In this document: one piece after another, positions 39,279-49,275 of the stretch
How the letters are laid out: every line of letters begins with the position of its first letter
Position numbering within the stretch: the first letter of the stretch is position 1
Source: Blastocatellia bacterium AA13
GTDB taxonomy: Bacteria > Acidobacteriota > Blastocatellia > UBA7656
Assembly (NCBI GenBank): GCA_003222245.1
Contig: QHVH01000007.1
Coordinates: 1-64,000, forward strand
DNA: 64,000 bases
Direction of reading: 5' to 3'
Notes under the pieces: generated by a model
The model's database searches: none
Told to the model about the DNA's origin: nothing
Seen by the model: only the letters and a program-made list of their open reading frames with translations
Made by a program: the position numbers and the translations under genes

Positions 39279-40532
39279 ATGAGACCTAATTCTCACCTCC
39301 ACGCTGAAAATCAGCGAGCACAGTACGTTTCCGATCGGCAGGCCAATGCGGTTCTCGATGAGCTTCTGCATACTCAAGATGTCGCTCGCGCATTCGAGCT
39401 CATAGACGACTACAACATTACTGACGAGGTTATTCGCGTATCGGAAATTCCGGCGCCGCCCTTCAAAGAACAAGCGCGAGCCGAATACACCGCCGCAAAA
39501 TTCCGTGAAACAGGTCTGGAGAATGTCAGGATCGACGATGAAGGCAACTGCCTTGGCCAGCTTCCCGGCGCGACGGGCGGACCAGTCATAATTTTTTCAG
39601 CGCATCTCGACACCGTTTTTCCTGAGGAAACCGATGTCAAAGTGCGCCGTGAGAACAATCGCCTGTTAGGGCCCGGCGTCGGCGATAACGCGTGCGGCGT
39701 TGCCAGCCTGATATGCCTTGCGCAAATCTTGACTGCCGCGGGGATTCGGCCCCCCGCTTCGATTCAGTTTGCGGCGACCGTCGGAGAAGAAGGCGAAGGA
39801 AATCTCAGAGGCGTCCGATACCTGTTCAGCGAAGGCGCGTACCGAAAAGGGGCGGACTTCTTTATCTCCCTTGACGGTCCAGGTCTCGAGCGAATTACAA
39901 ACCGCGCGCTGGGATCACGGCGGTACAAGGTCACCCTGCGCGGCCCTGGAGGCCATTCCTGGGGCGACTTTGGGGTCGTAAATCCGGTTCACGCCCTGGG
40001 ACGCGCAATCGCTCGATTCGCTGCATACCCGGCGCCCTTTTCACCTCGAACAGCTTTTAACGTGGGAGTGATTGAGGGCGGCAGCTCGGTCAACGCGATT
40101 CCCGAATCGGCCGGCATGTCGGTGGATCTGCGATCGGTCTCCGATGAGGAGATTGATAAGCTGGAAGCGTTTCTCAGACGTGTTGTCGAAATGGCGGTGC
40201 GCGAAGAAAACTCGCAACGAACCATCAGCGGAACGAGCCTGACCGCTTCAATCGAGATGGTGGGGGCCAGGCCTTCGGGTGAGACATCAGCCGCCTCGCA
40301 TATCGTCCAGGCAGCCATGGACTGCTCGAGAGTGCTTGGAATCTCTCCGCGTCTGGACTGCTCGTCGACGGACTCAAACATCCCCATCTCGCTTGGCATC
40401 CCCTCAGTAACCATAGGCGCGGGAGGCGCGTCCGGCAATTGCCACACACTCGCGGAGTGGTACGATCCATCGGGTAACACGTTAGGCGTCCGGCGGCTCG
40501 TGCTCCTGGCGCTGCTCCTGTCGCGTAAGTAA
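39279..40532 (+). CDS. M20 family metallopeptidase (dizinc aminoacylase/peptidase)
   Basis: 417 residues. All dinuclear metal ligands are visible: the His and Asp of SAHLDTVFP, the Asp of GPGVGDNACGVA, the catalytic Glu pair of VGEEGEGNLRG, the Asp of SLDGPG and the late His of GNCHTLAEWYD. The dimerisation (lid) domain occupies about 200-320, with GGHSWGDFG and GGSSVNAIP. Related proteins are tripeptidases (PepT-like) or deacylases. The gene may be co-transcribed with the preceding LeuA-like gene. No signal peptide, so it is cytoplasmic. Confidence 0.88.
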   Translation: MRPNSHLHAENQRAQYVSDRQANAVLDELLHTQDVARAFELIDDYNITDEVIRVSEIPAPPFKEQARAEYTAAKFRETGLENVRIDDEGNCLGQLPGATGGPVIIFSAHLDTVFPEETDVKVRRENNRLLGPGVGDNACGVASLICLAQILTAAGIRPPASIQFAATVGEEGEGNLRGVRYLFSEGAYRKGADFFISLDGPGLERITNRALGSRRYKVTLRGPGGHSWGDFGVVNPVHALGRAIARFAAYPAPFSPRTAFNVGVIEGGSSVNAIPESAGMSVDLRSVSDEEIDKLEAFLRRVVEMAVREENSQRTISGTSLTASIEMVGARPSGETSAASHIVQAAMDCSRVLGISPRLDCSSTDSNIPISLGIPSVTIGAGGASGNCHTLAEWYDPSGNTLGVRRLVLLALLLSRK

Positions 40533-40551
40533 GCGTCTCAAGCCTCGCGGA

Positions 40552-41781
40552 CTAGTTCTGCTGCGATCCTGAAGAAAGCCCGTAAGTAGTCTTGGACAGC
40601 GATCCTGTATTGGCGGGACGCAGAGGCCCGGTGTGATCGCTCGATCGTTTGAGCGATAGAATGAATGATCTGATTTCACGCTTGTCGAGAATTTGTTCAA
40701 CATAGTCGTGGCTGCCCGCGTTCGCGCGAATCGCCGCCCACTCGCTCTCGGGAACCGAACAAAACAGCTTCACGACTTGTGGATCAAAATGCGAACCCGC
40801 ATTCGCTATGAGTTCCTCGCGCGCGGCCCGATACGGCTGCGCCGCCCTGTAGGGCCTGTCGCTGGTTATCGCGTCAAATGCGTCCGCGACCGCGAATATA
40901 CGGGCGTGAAGATGGATCTCCTCGCCTTGAAGTCTCTTCGGATAACCGGTTCCACCGAATTTCTCGTGATGCTGCGCAACAATCGGCCTCGCGCCCGACA
41001 AAAAATCGATTCCATTGATAATCCTGAGTCCATGACCGATGTGCTCGCGCATTTCGATCCATTCCTCGTCGGTAAGCGGGCCTCGCTTCATAAGCACTCC
41101 GTCACGAACGCCAATCTTGCCGATATCGTGCAGCAGGGCGCCCTGCTCCAGCGAGATCAGGTCGATGTTGTCGAGTCCGATGTCCTTGCCGAGTTTCAAG
41201 CAAAAAGCAACCACGCGGTCCGAGTGACCGCGCACCTCGAAGTCTCGTGCTTCGAGAGCGCTCGCAAGAGCCCTCAACGTCGCGCGGTAATTCGAATACA
41301 GCGCCTCGAGCATGCCGTTGAGATTATCGTTCATCACTCTCAGCTCGTTAGTTCTGACTCGGACCGTTTCTTCGAGCGATTGTTCATACGCCTGCTTAGC
41401 CAATACCAGGGCCTGGTATTTCAAGGCGCGTTCGACCGACAGCATCACTTGCTGCAGATCGAACGGCTTGGTCACATAGTCGAAAGCGCCTTGATGCATC
41501 GCCTCGATAGCGCACTGAATATCCGTCATTCCGGAGATCATGATGACTACAGTTTCGGGCCAGCACTTCTGAATCAATTGACAGAGCTCGAAGCCGCTCG
41601 CCGCCTTCATTCTTATATCGGTCATTACGAGATTGAATGTGGTTTTCGACAGCATCTCGGTTGCCTCTTCGGCGCTGGTGGCCGTAAGGCACGTATATTC
41701 TCGACCGAGACATGAAATCAAAAGCCCCCTGATGGACTCCTCGTCGTCGACTATTAATATGGAGATATTTGCTTTTTCCAT
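40552..41781 (-). CDS. Response regulator with HD-GYP domain (RpfG-like)
   Basis: 409 residues. The receiver domain (1-125) has the acidic pair VDDEE, the phospho-acceptor Asp in VMTDIRM and the Lys in YVTKPFD. A coiled-coil linker (about 125-180) joins an HD-GYP domain with LLHDIGKIGVRD and HHEKFGGTGYPKRL, the full motif for cyclic-di-GMP hydrolysis to GMP. The start ATG has AGGA upstream. It is divergent from an NtrC-type response regulator; no histidine kinase is adjacent. The expected role is phosphorylation-controlled lowering of cyclic-di-GMP. Confidence 0.93.
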   Translation of the reverse strand: MEKANISILIVDDEESIRGLLISCLGREYTCLTATSAEEATEMLSKTTFNLVMTDIRMKAASGFELCQLIQKCWPETVVIMISGMTDIQCAIEAMHQGAFDYVTKPFDLQQVMLSVERALKYQALVLAKQAYEQSLEETVRVRTNELRVMNDNLNGMLEALYSNYRATLRALASALEARDFEVRGHSDRVVAFCLKLGKDIGLDNIDLISLEQGALLHDIGKIGVRDGVLMKRGPLTDEEWIEMREHIGHGLRIINGIDFLSGARPIVAQHHEKFGGTGYPKRLQGEEIHLHARIFAVADAFDAITSDRPYRAAQPYRAAREELIANAGSHFDPQVVKLFCSVPESEWAAIRANAGSHDYVEQILDKREIRSFILSLKRSSDHTGPLRPANTGSLSKTTYGLSSGSQQN

Positions 41782-42182
41782 GGCCCGTATCCTATCGGTT
41801 CCTTTATGTTTCCCTTGCGCCCCCGCAAGAGCAGATTTTCGATTCGTTTCGACAAACCCGGACGAGCAATACGCATTCCGCCTCGACTCTCCTTCCAGCG
41901 AGCCTTCAACCGCTTTAGCGACCTTACTTTAGGATTGTGGTTTGCGCGGCGCCCTTTTGGAGCTGAGTCATTTGTCGTCGCCTGCGGCGCATCAGGACTT
42001 CCACAAAAAAATGCGCCCTGGGGAAAAAACGTTGGCCACGCGACGGGATTGAGTATTACAATTCGGCGATTGCACCCGTGGAAAAGTGGGTCGCCGTGGA
42101 ATTGCTGGATGTGGAGATATTCCACAGTTCCCCAACAAGCCGATTAAGGATCGCATCCTGGGCATCGCTTAGGAGAAAACCC
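41782..42182. other. Divergent intergenic region between two response regulators
   Basis: About 400 bp with no gene that I can support. It carries the upstream signals for both regulators. A weak -24/-12-like match sits at 41866-41880 on the minus strand. No other structured element is evident. Confidence 0.5.
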
Positions 42183-43610
42183 ATGGAGGCACGTGATTTG
42201 CCGATGATTAAAGAAGATCAGGAAGATAGCGAATCAAATCCTCTTTGGAAGGAACCGATGAGAATCCTTGTAATCGATGATGAGGAGTACATCCTCGAAC
42301 TCGTGAGCGAAGCGATGGCCAAGCAGGGATACCAGGTATCCCGTGCATCAAGTGGACATCAGGCTCTTAATATGGCCGCCGCTCAGGATTTCGATTTAAT
42401 CTTTTGCGACGTTGTAATGGATGACATGACCGGCTTTGACGTCCTCCGAGTCTTGCGCGAAGAGATGATGTCAAAATCGGAAATCATCCTCATGACCGGC
42501 CAGGCGTCCGTGGAATCCGCGATCGAAGCCGTCCAGCGCGGCGCGAACGACTACATCTGCAAGCCGTTCTCGATTGGGGTCCTTCAGGCCATTTCTTCGG
42601 CCGTCGAACAGCGTCGATTTCCAGGGAAACTCATTGAGGTCCATGCCGCGAAGGATTCTCAAAACGAGTTGCTGGGTAACAGTCCCGCGATGATCGACGT
42701 CGTAAAGACAGCCGTTAGAGTGGCGACTACCGAATTACCCGTGATGATCTGCGGCGAGTCCGGAACCGGCAAGGAGCTTATCGCGCGGCTCATACATCGG
42801 AAAAGCAAGCGAGCCGACCGGCCGTTCGTTGCGGTCAATTGCGGCGCGCTTCCGGATACACTGCTCGAGTCGGAGCTCTTTGGACACACGCGCGGTGCGT
42901 TTACCGGCGCGGAGGCGGCGCGGAGAGGGCTCTTTGAAGAAGCCGACGGCGGCACACTTCTTCTCGATGAAGTAACCGAGACGAGTCAGGCCTTTCAAGT
43001 CAAACTGCTCCGAGTTCTGCAAGAGGGAGAGATTCGACAGCTCGGATCCAGCACAAAGAAGAGAGTCAATGTGCGAGTGCTGGCGGCCACAAATCGAGAT
43101 CCGATGGCGTTGGTTGAAGCCGGCCTGTTTCGACAGGACGTAATGTACCGGCTGCAGGGCGTCCTGGTTTCGCTCCCGCCTCTTCGAGAAAGACGCGAAG
43201 ATATTTCCGTAATGGCCCTTGCCTTTCTCGCGCAGTTCAGCTTGAACGGGCGGCAACTGTCGATCACTAAAGACGCGATGCTTGCCCTGGAACGCTACAA
43301 CTGGCCGGGAAATGTGCGTGAGTTGAAACACACGATGCAGCGGTTAGCCGCGTTCGAACGCGGCGTCATCAGGCTCGAAGACCTCCCGGCCGAAATCGTA
43401 TCGGCCCCGAGCGTCTCGTCGGTTATGAACGACATCATCACTGAAGGCGACCTTCCTACTCTCGAACAACTCGAATCGAGCTATCTTCTTCGAGTTCTCA
43501 GCGCGGTCGGCGGCAACAAGTCGCGCGCGGCAAGATTGATGGGGGTCGATCGAAAGACTCTCTATAGAATGATAGAGAGACAGGTCGGCGGTACGCTTCA
43601 ACGAAATTGA
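42183..43610 (+). CDS. NtrC-family sigma-54 response regulator
   Basis: 475 residues from the ATG at 42183, which has AGGAGA upstream. An earlier in-frame extension to 42078 is not homologous. The receiver domain lies at about residues 26-140, with VIDDEEYI, FCDVVMDD and the Lys of ICKPFS. The AAA+ domain has Walker A CGESGTGKEL, an intact GAFTGA loop, Walker B LLLDEVTE and the arginine-finger block FRQDVMYRL. A C-terminal Fis-type HTH (KSRAARLMGVDRKTLYRM) binds DNA. Because GAFTGA is intact it should activate sigma-54 promoters. Its partner kinase is not in the window. Another sigma-54 activator lies at 2.8-6.5 kb. Confidence 0.93.
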   Translation: MEARDLPMIKEDQEDSESNPLWKEPMRILVIDDEEYILELVSEAMAKQGYQVSRASSGHQALNMAAAQDFDLIFCDVVMDDMTGFDVLRVLREEMMSKSEIILMTGQASVESAIEAVQRGANDYICKPFSIGVLQAISSAVEQRRFPGKLIEVHAAKDSQNELLGNSPAMIDVVKTAVRVATTELPVMICGESGTGKELIARLIHRKSKRADRPFVAVNCGALPDTLLESELFGHTRGAFTGAEAARRGLFEEADGGTLLLDEVTETSQAFQVKLLRVLQEGEIRQLGSSTKKRVNVRVLAATNRDPMALVEAGLFRQDVMYRLQGVLVSLPPLRERREDISVMALAFLAQFSLNGRQLSITKDAMLALERYNWPGNVRELKHTMQRLAAFERGVIRLEDLPAEIVSAPSVSSVMNDIITEGDLPTLEQLESSYLLRVLSAVGGNKSRAARLMGVDRKTLYRMIERQVGGTLQRN

Positions 43611-43613
43611 TTA

Positions 43614-43934
43614 TCAGGCGTACTTCGAAGCGATCCTTCTGATCGTGTTGACACCGCGGAGCGTCGTCCGCACGCCGATCAATTTTTCAAACGCGTTGTT
43701 GGAGAAGGTTGCCTCACCCTGCCCGAGTCGCGACAGCCAGTAGATCTCACATCCGTTAACATTGAAATTGTCCACGTCGCTTCGTAATTACATGAGCTTC
43801 TTCTTGCTCGGCGCATCGAGCGGATCTCGGAGAAAGCCGATGCAGAAGGTCGATGCGGCCGCAATTTCTTTTTCCTCGAAGGGCCGGCGCCTTGCGATTT
43901 CAACCACCTCATCGCAGGTCCTGACAAAAACTAA
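43614..43934 (-). pseudogene. Remnant of a DUF1697 gene
   Basis: Reading the minus strand from 43931 to the stop at 43614-43616 gives 106 codons in one frame. They match the C-terminal two thirds of DUF1697 proteins: VFVRTCDEVVEIARRRPFEE, FCIGFLRDPLDAPSKKKLM, then, after an in-frame TAA at 43788-43790, LRSDVDNFNVNGCEIYWLSR, TFSNNAFEKLIGVRTTLRGV and NTIRRIASKYA. There is no start codon and the N-terminal ALLRGINVGG part is missing. So this is a 5'-truncated gene with one nonsense codon. DUF1697 function is unknown. Confidence 0.8.
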
Positions 43935-44052
43935 TCAGAATCATATGCATTGCGTTCCTTCCAGAATTCTTTAGGCGCCGACAACCGCTGATATTGCATC
44001 GAAGCGCGGCAAACCTTACTATGAAAATGTTTGATCTCAGAAGGAATTCACG

Positions 44053-45393
44053 ATGCCAAAAGGTATCCGAGCGAATTTCAACCCGAATGCAAGCCTCTTT
44101 GATGACGGCCAGAAGGACAATGCCCGGTTATTAGCCGAGCGGCGATCCAGGCCTCTTGCGGAACGGATGAGACCTCGCTCGCTTGACGATTTCATTGGTC
44201 AGGAGAGGCTTGTCGGCCCCGGACGAGTGCTCCGTCGGATGATCGAAGAGGACAAGCTTCAGTCGATGATACTCTGGGGCCCGCCCGGCACCGGAAAAAC
44301 GACGCTGGCCCGAATCATCGCCGAGAAAACCAACGCTCAATTCGTTCAGTTCAGCGCAGTGACCTCGGGAATAAAGGAAGTACGCGAGGTCATGAACGCC
44401 GCCGAATATTATCGGGAGGCGACTGGCCGGCGAACGGTCGTCTTTATCGATGAGATTCATCGATTCAATAAGGCTCAACAGGATGCCTTTCTACCGTTCG
44501 TCGAAAGCGGAACTATTACGCTGATCGGCGCGACCACCGAAAACCCGTCTTTTGAAGTGAACTCGGCGCTGCTTTCGCGCTGCAAGGTATTCGTTCTCGA
44601 TCAACTCACCACCGAAAACATCGAGGAAATCCTCAAGCACGCAATGAAGGACCCGGAGATGGGTTTTGGCGGCGGAGCTCTTTACGCGAGTCAGGACATG
44701 ATCCGCGCGCTGGCTGTCTTTTCCTCCGGCGACGCCAGAACCGCTCTCAACACTCTTGAGCTCGCCGAATCTCTGGTCGAGCGCGATGAAAACGGAGTTC
44801 GCACTCTTACGGAGGAAGTCCTGCGTGAGGCCCTGCAACGGGCGAACGTCCGCTACGACAAAGCGGGCGAAGAGCACTACAACCTGATTTCCGCCTTCAT
44901 CAAATCTGTTCGAAATTCGGATCCGGACGCCTCTGTTTATTGGCTGGCTCGAATGTTGGAAGGCGGCGAGGACCCTCTGTTCGTGGCGAGGCGACTGGTC
45001 ATACTGGCTTCTGAAGATGTAGGGCTCGCCGATCCGCTTGCTCTCGTGGTGGCGACCTCCGCGATGCAAACGGTTCACTTTATCGGGATGCCCGAGGCAA
45101 AGCTGACGCTGACTGAAGCGACGCTTTATCTCGCGCGCGCGGCCAAGTCGAACTCCGTGCTCGAGACTTATCAAGCCGCGTACAAGGATGCGGTCGAAAC
45201 TGAACGGCAGCCGGTGCCGCTGCATCTCCGCAACGCGCCAACGGGTTTGATGAAGGGTCTTGGCTACGGACGGGAATACCAGTATGCTCACGATTACGAA
45301 TCGGGAAAAGCCGAAGAGATGGACTGTCTTCCGGAAAATCTTCGCGGAAGAAAGTACTACCAGCCAAAGCCGAACGAAAAGGATAGCCGGTGA
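44053..45393 (+). CDS. rarA: Replication-associated recombination protein RarA (MgsA)
   Basis: 446 residues of the clamp-loader-like AAA+ ATPases. [18 protein letters not shown], Walker [16 protein letters not shown], Walker [22 protein letters not shown], the sensor motif [19 protein letters not shown] and the [13 protein letters not shown] arginine region are canonical, as is the C-terminal [14 protein letters not shown] tetramerisation segment. It acts at stalled replication forks. AGAAGGA precedes the ATG. It is followed by osmC on the same strand after 119 bp. Confidence 0.96.
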   Translation: MPKGIRANFNPNASLFDDGQKDNARLLAERRSRPLAERMRPRSLDDFIGQERLVGPGRVLRRMIEEDKLQSMILWGPPGTGKTTLARIIAEKTNAQFVQFSAVTSGIKEVREVMNAAEYYREATGRRTVVFIDEIHRFNKAQQDAFLPFVESGTITLIGATTENPSFEVNSALLSRCKVFVLDQLTTENIEEILKHAMKDPEMGFGGGALYASQDMIRALAVFSSGDARTALNTLELAESLVERDENGVRTLTEEVLREALQRANVRYDKAGEEHYNLISAFIKSVRNSDPDASVYWLARMLEGGEDPLFVARRLVILASEDVGLADPLALVVATSAMQTVHFIGMPEAKLTLTEATLYLARAAKSNSVLETYQAAYKDAVETERQPVPLHLRNAPTGLMKGLGYGREYQYAHDYESGKAEEMDCLPENLRGRKYYQPKPNEKDSR

Positions 45394-45512
45394 GGCCAAC
45401 GGTGAAGAGCCGCGTGCGCGGAGTGAATAATAGAACGCACGCAGCGAGTTGTTCAGCTTCCGAGAAGAGTCCTGATGCCCCGCGGTAATTGATAAGAGTC
45501 GAGAGGCTTCCA

Positions 45513-45932
45513 ATGCCGGATGTCATAGTAACCTCAAGCGAAAACCTCAAACAGGTCATCAAGGCCGGCGCTCATACCTTCATATCGGATGAACCCATCG
45601 AAGCGGGCGGCTATGGAGCGGGGCCCGGTCCGTACGAACTTCTACTGGCCGCGCTCGGCTCGTGCACATCCATGACGTTGCTTCTTTACGCGAGGCAAAA
45701 AGGCCTTCCGCTCGAAGCGGTAGAAGTGAAGCTCAACCATGCCCGCATTCACGCGGAAGACTGCGCCGATTGTGAAACTAAAGACGGCTTTGTCACGAGG
45801 ATCGATCGAAGCATCAAGCTGTCGGGTCCTTTGAGCGATCAGCAACGCGCGCGGCTAATGGAAATCGCGCGACGGTGTCCCGTACATAGGACTCTATCGG
45901 CCGAAATCTCAATCAAGGATACACTGGAATAA
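45513..45932 (+). CDS. OsmC family redox protein
   Basis: 139 residues from the ATG at 45513 (GAGAGG upstream); a TTG at 45489 is less likely. The two reactive cysteines are in [15 protein letters not shown] and [11 protein letters not shown], as in OsmC/YhfA-type thiol peroxidases. The family reduces organic hydroperoxides or related thiol-reactive compounds. Its stop codon overlaps the start of the following small gene (TAATG), indicating translational coupling. Confidence 0.9.
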   Translation: MPDVIVTSSENLKQVIKAGAHTFISDEPIEAGGYGAGPGPYELLLAALGSCTSMTLLLYARQKGLPLEAVEVKLNHARIHAEDCADCETKDGFVTRIDRSIKLSGPLSDQQRARLMEIARRCPVHRTLSAEISIKDTLE

Positions 45933-46228
45933 TGGAGCAACCGATCTGGAATTTCGAACAAGAACCTTCCGATGAACCGATGGATGAAACCGGCGTCAAC
46001 CTGCGCGCCTATTTCGATCGAATGGCCGACGATAAAATGCGCGGGTACTCGCCCGCGTGGACGGACGACGAAGTGATTGCGTGGGATGACAATTTTCGAG
46101 ACGACGGCGAGTTGATGCTCCTATGTTGCGAGCGCGACGTGGAGATAAGGGAATATCGAAAAGTCCTCGAGGAGTGCATCCGTTATCGGGATCGCGTGAG
46201 GGATAAACTTGTCGGGCGTGGAGCTTGA
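45932..46228 (+). CDS. Small acidic protein of unknown function coupled to osmC
   Basis: 98 residues, beginning at an ATG that overlaps the osmC stop by one base. The sequence is strongly acidic and rich in Trp and Asp in its first half ([20 protein letters not shown]), then helical ([19 protein letters not shown]). It has a CC pair at [10 protein letters not shown] do not recognise a family. The 1-base overlap with osmC and the organised composition argue it is real. Its 3' end overlaps the convergent deacetylase-like gene by 46 bp. Confidence 0.6.
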   Translation: MEQPIWNFEQEPSDEPMDETGVNLRAYFDRMADDKMRGYSPAWTDDEVIAWDDNFRDDGELMLLCCERDVEIREYRKVLEECIRYRDRVRDKLVGRGA

Positions 46229-47223
46229 TTTTGAGCCTGCCGGAAATTGAACGTCTCCCCGGCTAGCTCCTTCAATGCTTCGAGCGGCGTCACGAACATA
46301 AAGCGTTCCCTCTCAGGGTGCGTCAGAAGAAAATCGAAGAACAAATCGAGGCGCTCTTTCGTGAATGGGTTTCGGGTGACGTCGGTCCGGGCCAGCGCTA
46401 CTATGTGCGGACGAACATCGCTCAATCTCTGCTCGAATATCTGCTTCACAGCCGGAAACGGAAAGCCGATGATCATCGTGAGCCATCTCGGGGCCGGATA
46501 AGGCAGGCCCGGGATTATTCCCCTCGGCTGGCCCGTGCTGGCGGGCATCTCCCATAATTTACGAAAAGTCCGCAGGCCCGGTCTCCTGAAGTTCCGACGC
46601 GAAGGCCGATACGGAGCATGCGGAACTCGGCGATAATTCGGGATCCAACCGGTCGTTCGTTCATCCGTGCTCAAGGTACGCGTCGCCGCATGGCCGGGTT
46701 CAAGCGTGAGATCACATAGAATGCCGAGTTCTTCCAACAATCCCATTATTCGATTGCTCATGAACCGGTCGCCGAATCGAAACACACGCGGGGCCTTTCC
46801 AAAGCACTCGCGATATGCGCGATTCGACAGCCGCACACAGTGCTCGATCCACTCGTCGTTGTCGTGGTCACCGATCCAGCAATCCTCTTTCTCGGACCAC
46901 CGCCATGCATGCGGGTGAAGGCCTATCTCGTCGCCTTCGGCTGTTAGCGCCTCGAAGAGAGACATATACCGCTCGACTGCCCAGCCCGCGGTTCCATAAA
47001 CGTGCTCGATTTGCGGATCGAGCCTGAGATTCCACGAAAAGCGAACCGCCCCGTCTGTCGCCTTCTCCAATAGCTCGCGCTGCCGGTTCATATAGGGATG
47101 CAGCTCTTCGAAACCGGTCCATGGAACCCGTTCGCGAGGGTCGATGCAGCGAGTGTCCGGTTCAATATCGACGCAGATGCTTATGGGAATTTTGTCAGGC
47201 AAGCCTTCTCTTCTGGTAAGCAA
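46183..47223 (-). CDS. Polysaccharide deacetylase-like (NodB-fold) protein
   Basis: 346 residues with no signal peptide. The opening [13 protein letters not shown] resembles the Asp-containing first strand of the NodB-like fold. [11 protein letters not shown] provides the His-x-x-His-like metal site, and [22 protein letters not shown] is the following block. It lacks the clean canonical motif set, so catalytic activity is uncertain. A TTG at 47223 immediately follows the stop of the multiheme cytochrome gene, giving a 0-bp gap. The nearby operon context offers no direct clue to its substrate. Its 3' end overlaps the small acidic protein gene. Confidence 0.68.
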   Translation of the reverse strand: MLTRREGLPDKIPISICVDIEPDTRCIDPRERVPWTGFEELHPYMNRQRELLEKATDGAVRFSWNLRLDPQIEHVYGTAGWAVERYMSLFEALTAEGDEIGLHPHAWRWSEKEDCWIGDHDNDEWIEHCVRLSNRAYRECFGKAPRVFRFGDRFMSNRIMGLLEELGILCDLTLEPGHAATRTLSTDERTTGWIPNYRRVPHAPYRPSRRNFRRPGLRTFRKLWEMPASTGQPRGIIPGLPYPAPRWLTMIIGFPFPAVKQIFEQRLSDVRPHIVALARTDVTRNPFTKERLDLFFDFLLTHPERERFMFVTPLEALKELAGETFNFRQAQNQAPRPTSLSLTRSR

Positions 47224-48255
47224 TCAATATTCGCATACCGCGCTGCTCACGGTGTAGGGTTTGGTAATTTTCAGAGGTCCTTCGGCGTTGTGGCAATCCA
47301 GGCAGATCGTCGAGCGCGGAGGCAGCTTGTGTTTGGCGCTCGTGTTGGCGTGAACCTGATGACAGGTTATGCACGAAGGCACGTCCGCCCCGTTTACGAC
47401 AATATCTCGCACGGTGCGATATATGTGACGATCGCCCGCGTTCAAGCTCTGATCGTCCGCTTTCGAGAAGTCAACATTGAGATCCTTGAACAGATTGTCG
47501 CCGACGACAAAATTGTTCGGGTAAGGGAGGCCGGTCGAGCGGGATTTTGCTTCGCGCAGATGACAGGAAGCACAGATCGAAGTGATGGCAAGCGTGTCCT
47601 TTTTGCGTTTCTTCGAAAGCCAGATGAGAGATGTGTCCTTGGTGTGATCCAAATCCACCACGCCGTGGCAGGTATAGCAATCCAGACCGAATCCCGTGAA
47701 TTGTTTTGTCGTCGAATCGACACCGGTCGTATGGCAGCCCGCGCATCTATCCCCGAACTTTGTCGCGTCCCACCGGGCGTTATCGGCGTCGATCCATTTT
47801 TGGAGCTTGTGGTCAGGGCGCAGGGCGGCCTGAGCGCTCAGAAGAGCGAACTTTCCGTATCCGGATTTTTTCAACAATCTGACTCGATGGCGGCTCCCCA
47901 TAAAATATGACGCTTCGGCAGCGGATCGCGGCGCGCCGGAAGCCTTTGCGAGGGCCGCGAAATCAGGCGCGTCTTCGGATTCGCGCAACCCGATGCCGTG
48001 AGCGTTCTTTTGCCAGCCGGGGCCGATGTCGTTGCGATGGCAGAACAGGCACTCATCGCCGTGAACGAACTCAGGAACGGGCTTGCCTGCGTGATCGCTG
48101 CCCCACGCCGCGGGATCAATCTTCTGATTTCCTTGCAAAGAGCTTGAGGCGCCGGCTCCGCGGAGCCATCCGGCGGCGGAGCCGGCGAACGCGATCAGGA
48201 ATAACAGGAGTATGAGACCTTGAATCGAATAGAACGCTCTTGCTTGACTGCCCAT
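47224..48255 (-). CDS. Six-heme c-type cytochrome, membrane-anchored or exported
   Basis: 343 residues. The N-terminal hydrophobic segment (GLILLLFLIAFAGSAAGWL) is a signal or anchor. Six CxxCH heme sites follow: CLFCH, CAGCH, CYTCH, CASCH, CITCH and CLDCH. This is the cytochrome c554/doubled CxxCH type pattern. It should be periplasmic and carry electrons between a dehydrogenase and a terminal acceptor or reductase. It lies between a LolA-like gene (23 bp upstream) and the deacetylase-like gene in a tight same-strand array that begins with a PQQ-type propeller gene. Confidence 0.9.
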   Translation of the reverse strand: MGSQARAFYSIQGLILLLFLIAFAGSAAGWLRGAGASSSLQGNQKIDPAAWGSDHAGKPVPEFVHGDECLFCHRNDIGPGWQKNAHGIGLRESEDAPDFAALAKASGAPRSAAEASYFMGSRHRVRLLKKSGYGKFALLSAQAALRPDHKLQKWIDADNARWDATKFGDRCAGCHTTGVDSTTKQFTGFGLDCYTCHGVVDLDHTKDTSLIWLSKKRKKDTLAITSICASCHLREAKSRSTGLPYPNNFVVGDNLFKDLNVDFSKADDQSLNAGDRHIYRTVRDIVVNGADVPSCITCHQVHANTSAKHKLPPRSTICLDCHNAEGPLKITKPYTVSSAVCEY

Positions 48256-48278
48256 TGGGATATCAATCCTCTGAGGTC

Positions 48279-49160
48279 TTATGAAACCTTATCGATTCTG
48301 AAGAGCTTCTCATCAAAGGTATCGTTGTTCGATACCTTTTCGACCGACAGCACCCAATCCATCAGACCGGTTCCGTTGGAGGTCTCAACACTCAACTGCA
48401 GTTTGTACTTGTAAGGCAGCGTGAGTCCTTCGACGACTCGGAAGTCGCCGTACTCTTCGGTCAGCGTGTAGTAGCTGTCTCCTATACGGTTCGAGTCGTT
48501 CGGTCCGACGCCGAGCCTGGCCCCGATTTGAAATTTATAAGTTGTGAGAACGTGTCGAAACGTATCCGGCTCGAAATAGACCGTCACCTTAAGATCGGAC
48601 GAACCCTTCTTTGCTTTATAAGCGATTTCGTGAAGCTGTCTGCCGCTGACCCTGGTCAGTCCTTTGTATTGAAGCTGCGGCTGCAACTGATCGAGCCGCA
48701 GAAAAGCCCAGGACGAGGATAGAGCGCCGCAGAGCAGGCCCTCTCTGAGCGGAATGCTCTGTTGATCCAGAAACTGGCTGAGCTGAGATCTGGCGCCTTT
48801 GGGAAGAAAACTCGTAGTAATCTTCTGTCCGTCAAACGCCATCTGCTCGGTAGGATAATCCGGCGCGTTGAAGCCCATGCTATATCGCAGCTTCGAACCC
48901 GCTGAAGCAATCACACCCTTTCCGTCCAGCAGCCCGACACGTCCTATCCTGGAGGTCATCTTGATAGGTCCGCTCACGGATCGCGTCTTAGCGGCGGCGC
49001 GGGCCTCCGGTTGGCCGATCGATTCTAGATGGCGGGCAACGAGTTGATCCAGCGTGACCTTTTCGCCCTGCCGCCCCGCGGGAACCGCAAGACCGAGCGA
49101 CGAAGCGAGCAGGGTGAAACAGATCCCGGTGATCCAAATCCAACGAGCTCTTAGAAACAT
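48279..49160 (-). CDS. Exported LolA/LolB-like protein of unknown function
   Basis: 293 residues from the ATG at 49160, chosen because GGAGG lies 7 bases upstream and it begins a signal peptide (WIWITGICFTLLASSLGLAVPAG). A longer frame to 49301 overlaps the PQQ-type gene and adds only charged sequence. The mature part begins LDQLVARHLESIGQPEAR, then a beta-rich half with FDGQKITTSF, LHEIAYKAKKGSSDLKVTVYFEPDTFRHV and YGDFRVVEGLTLPYKY. These are features of the LolA-like beta-barrel fold found in many Acidobacteriota proteins. Role unknown; it sits in the operon between the PQQ propeller and the cytochrome. Confidence 0.72.
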   Translation of the reverse strand: MFLRARWIWITGICFTLLASSLGLAVPAGRQGEKVTLDQLVARHLESIGQPEARAAAKTRSVSGPIKMTSRIGRVGLLDGKGVIASAGSKLRYSMGFNAPDYPTEQMAFDGQKITTSFLPKGARSQLSQFLDQQSIPLREGLLCGALSSSWAFLRLDQLQPQLQYKGLTRVSGRQLHEIAYKAKKGSSDLKVTVYFEPDTFRHVLTTYKFQIGARLGVGPNDSNRIGDSYYTLTEEYGDFRVVEGLTLPYKYKLQLSVETSNGTGLMDWVLSVEKVSNNDTFDEKLFRIDKVS

Positions 49161-49275
49161 AGTGCGCCTCCGGCGTCGCGGCCCGCCGAAAATCAATTCC
49201 CAGGCAGCGGCCCGACCCTGGTCATCATAGAGGGCGGCGCCTGTGCTTTCATATCTCGCCCCTTTGTCGCTCCGA

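Noticed and set aside
41866-41880. Minus-strand -24/-12-like match upstream of the HD-GYP gene
   Set aside because: GG and GC spacing is right but only about 7 of 10 consensus bases match and the -24 element is poor; could be chance.
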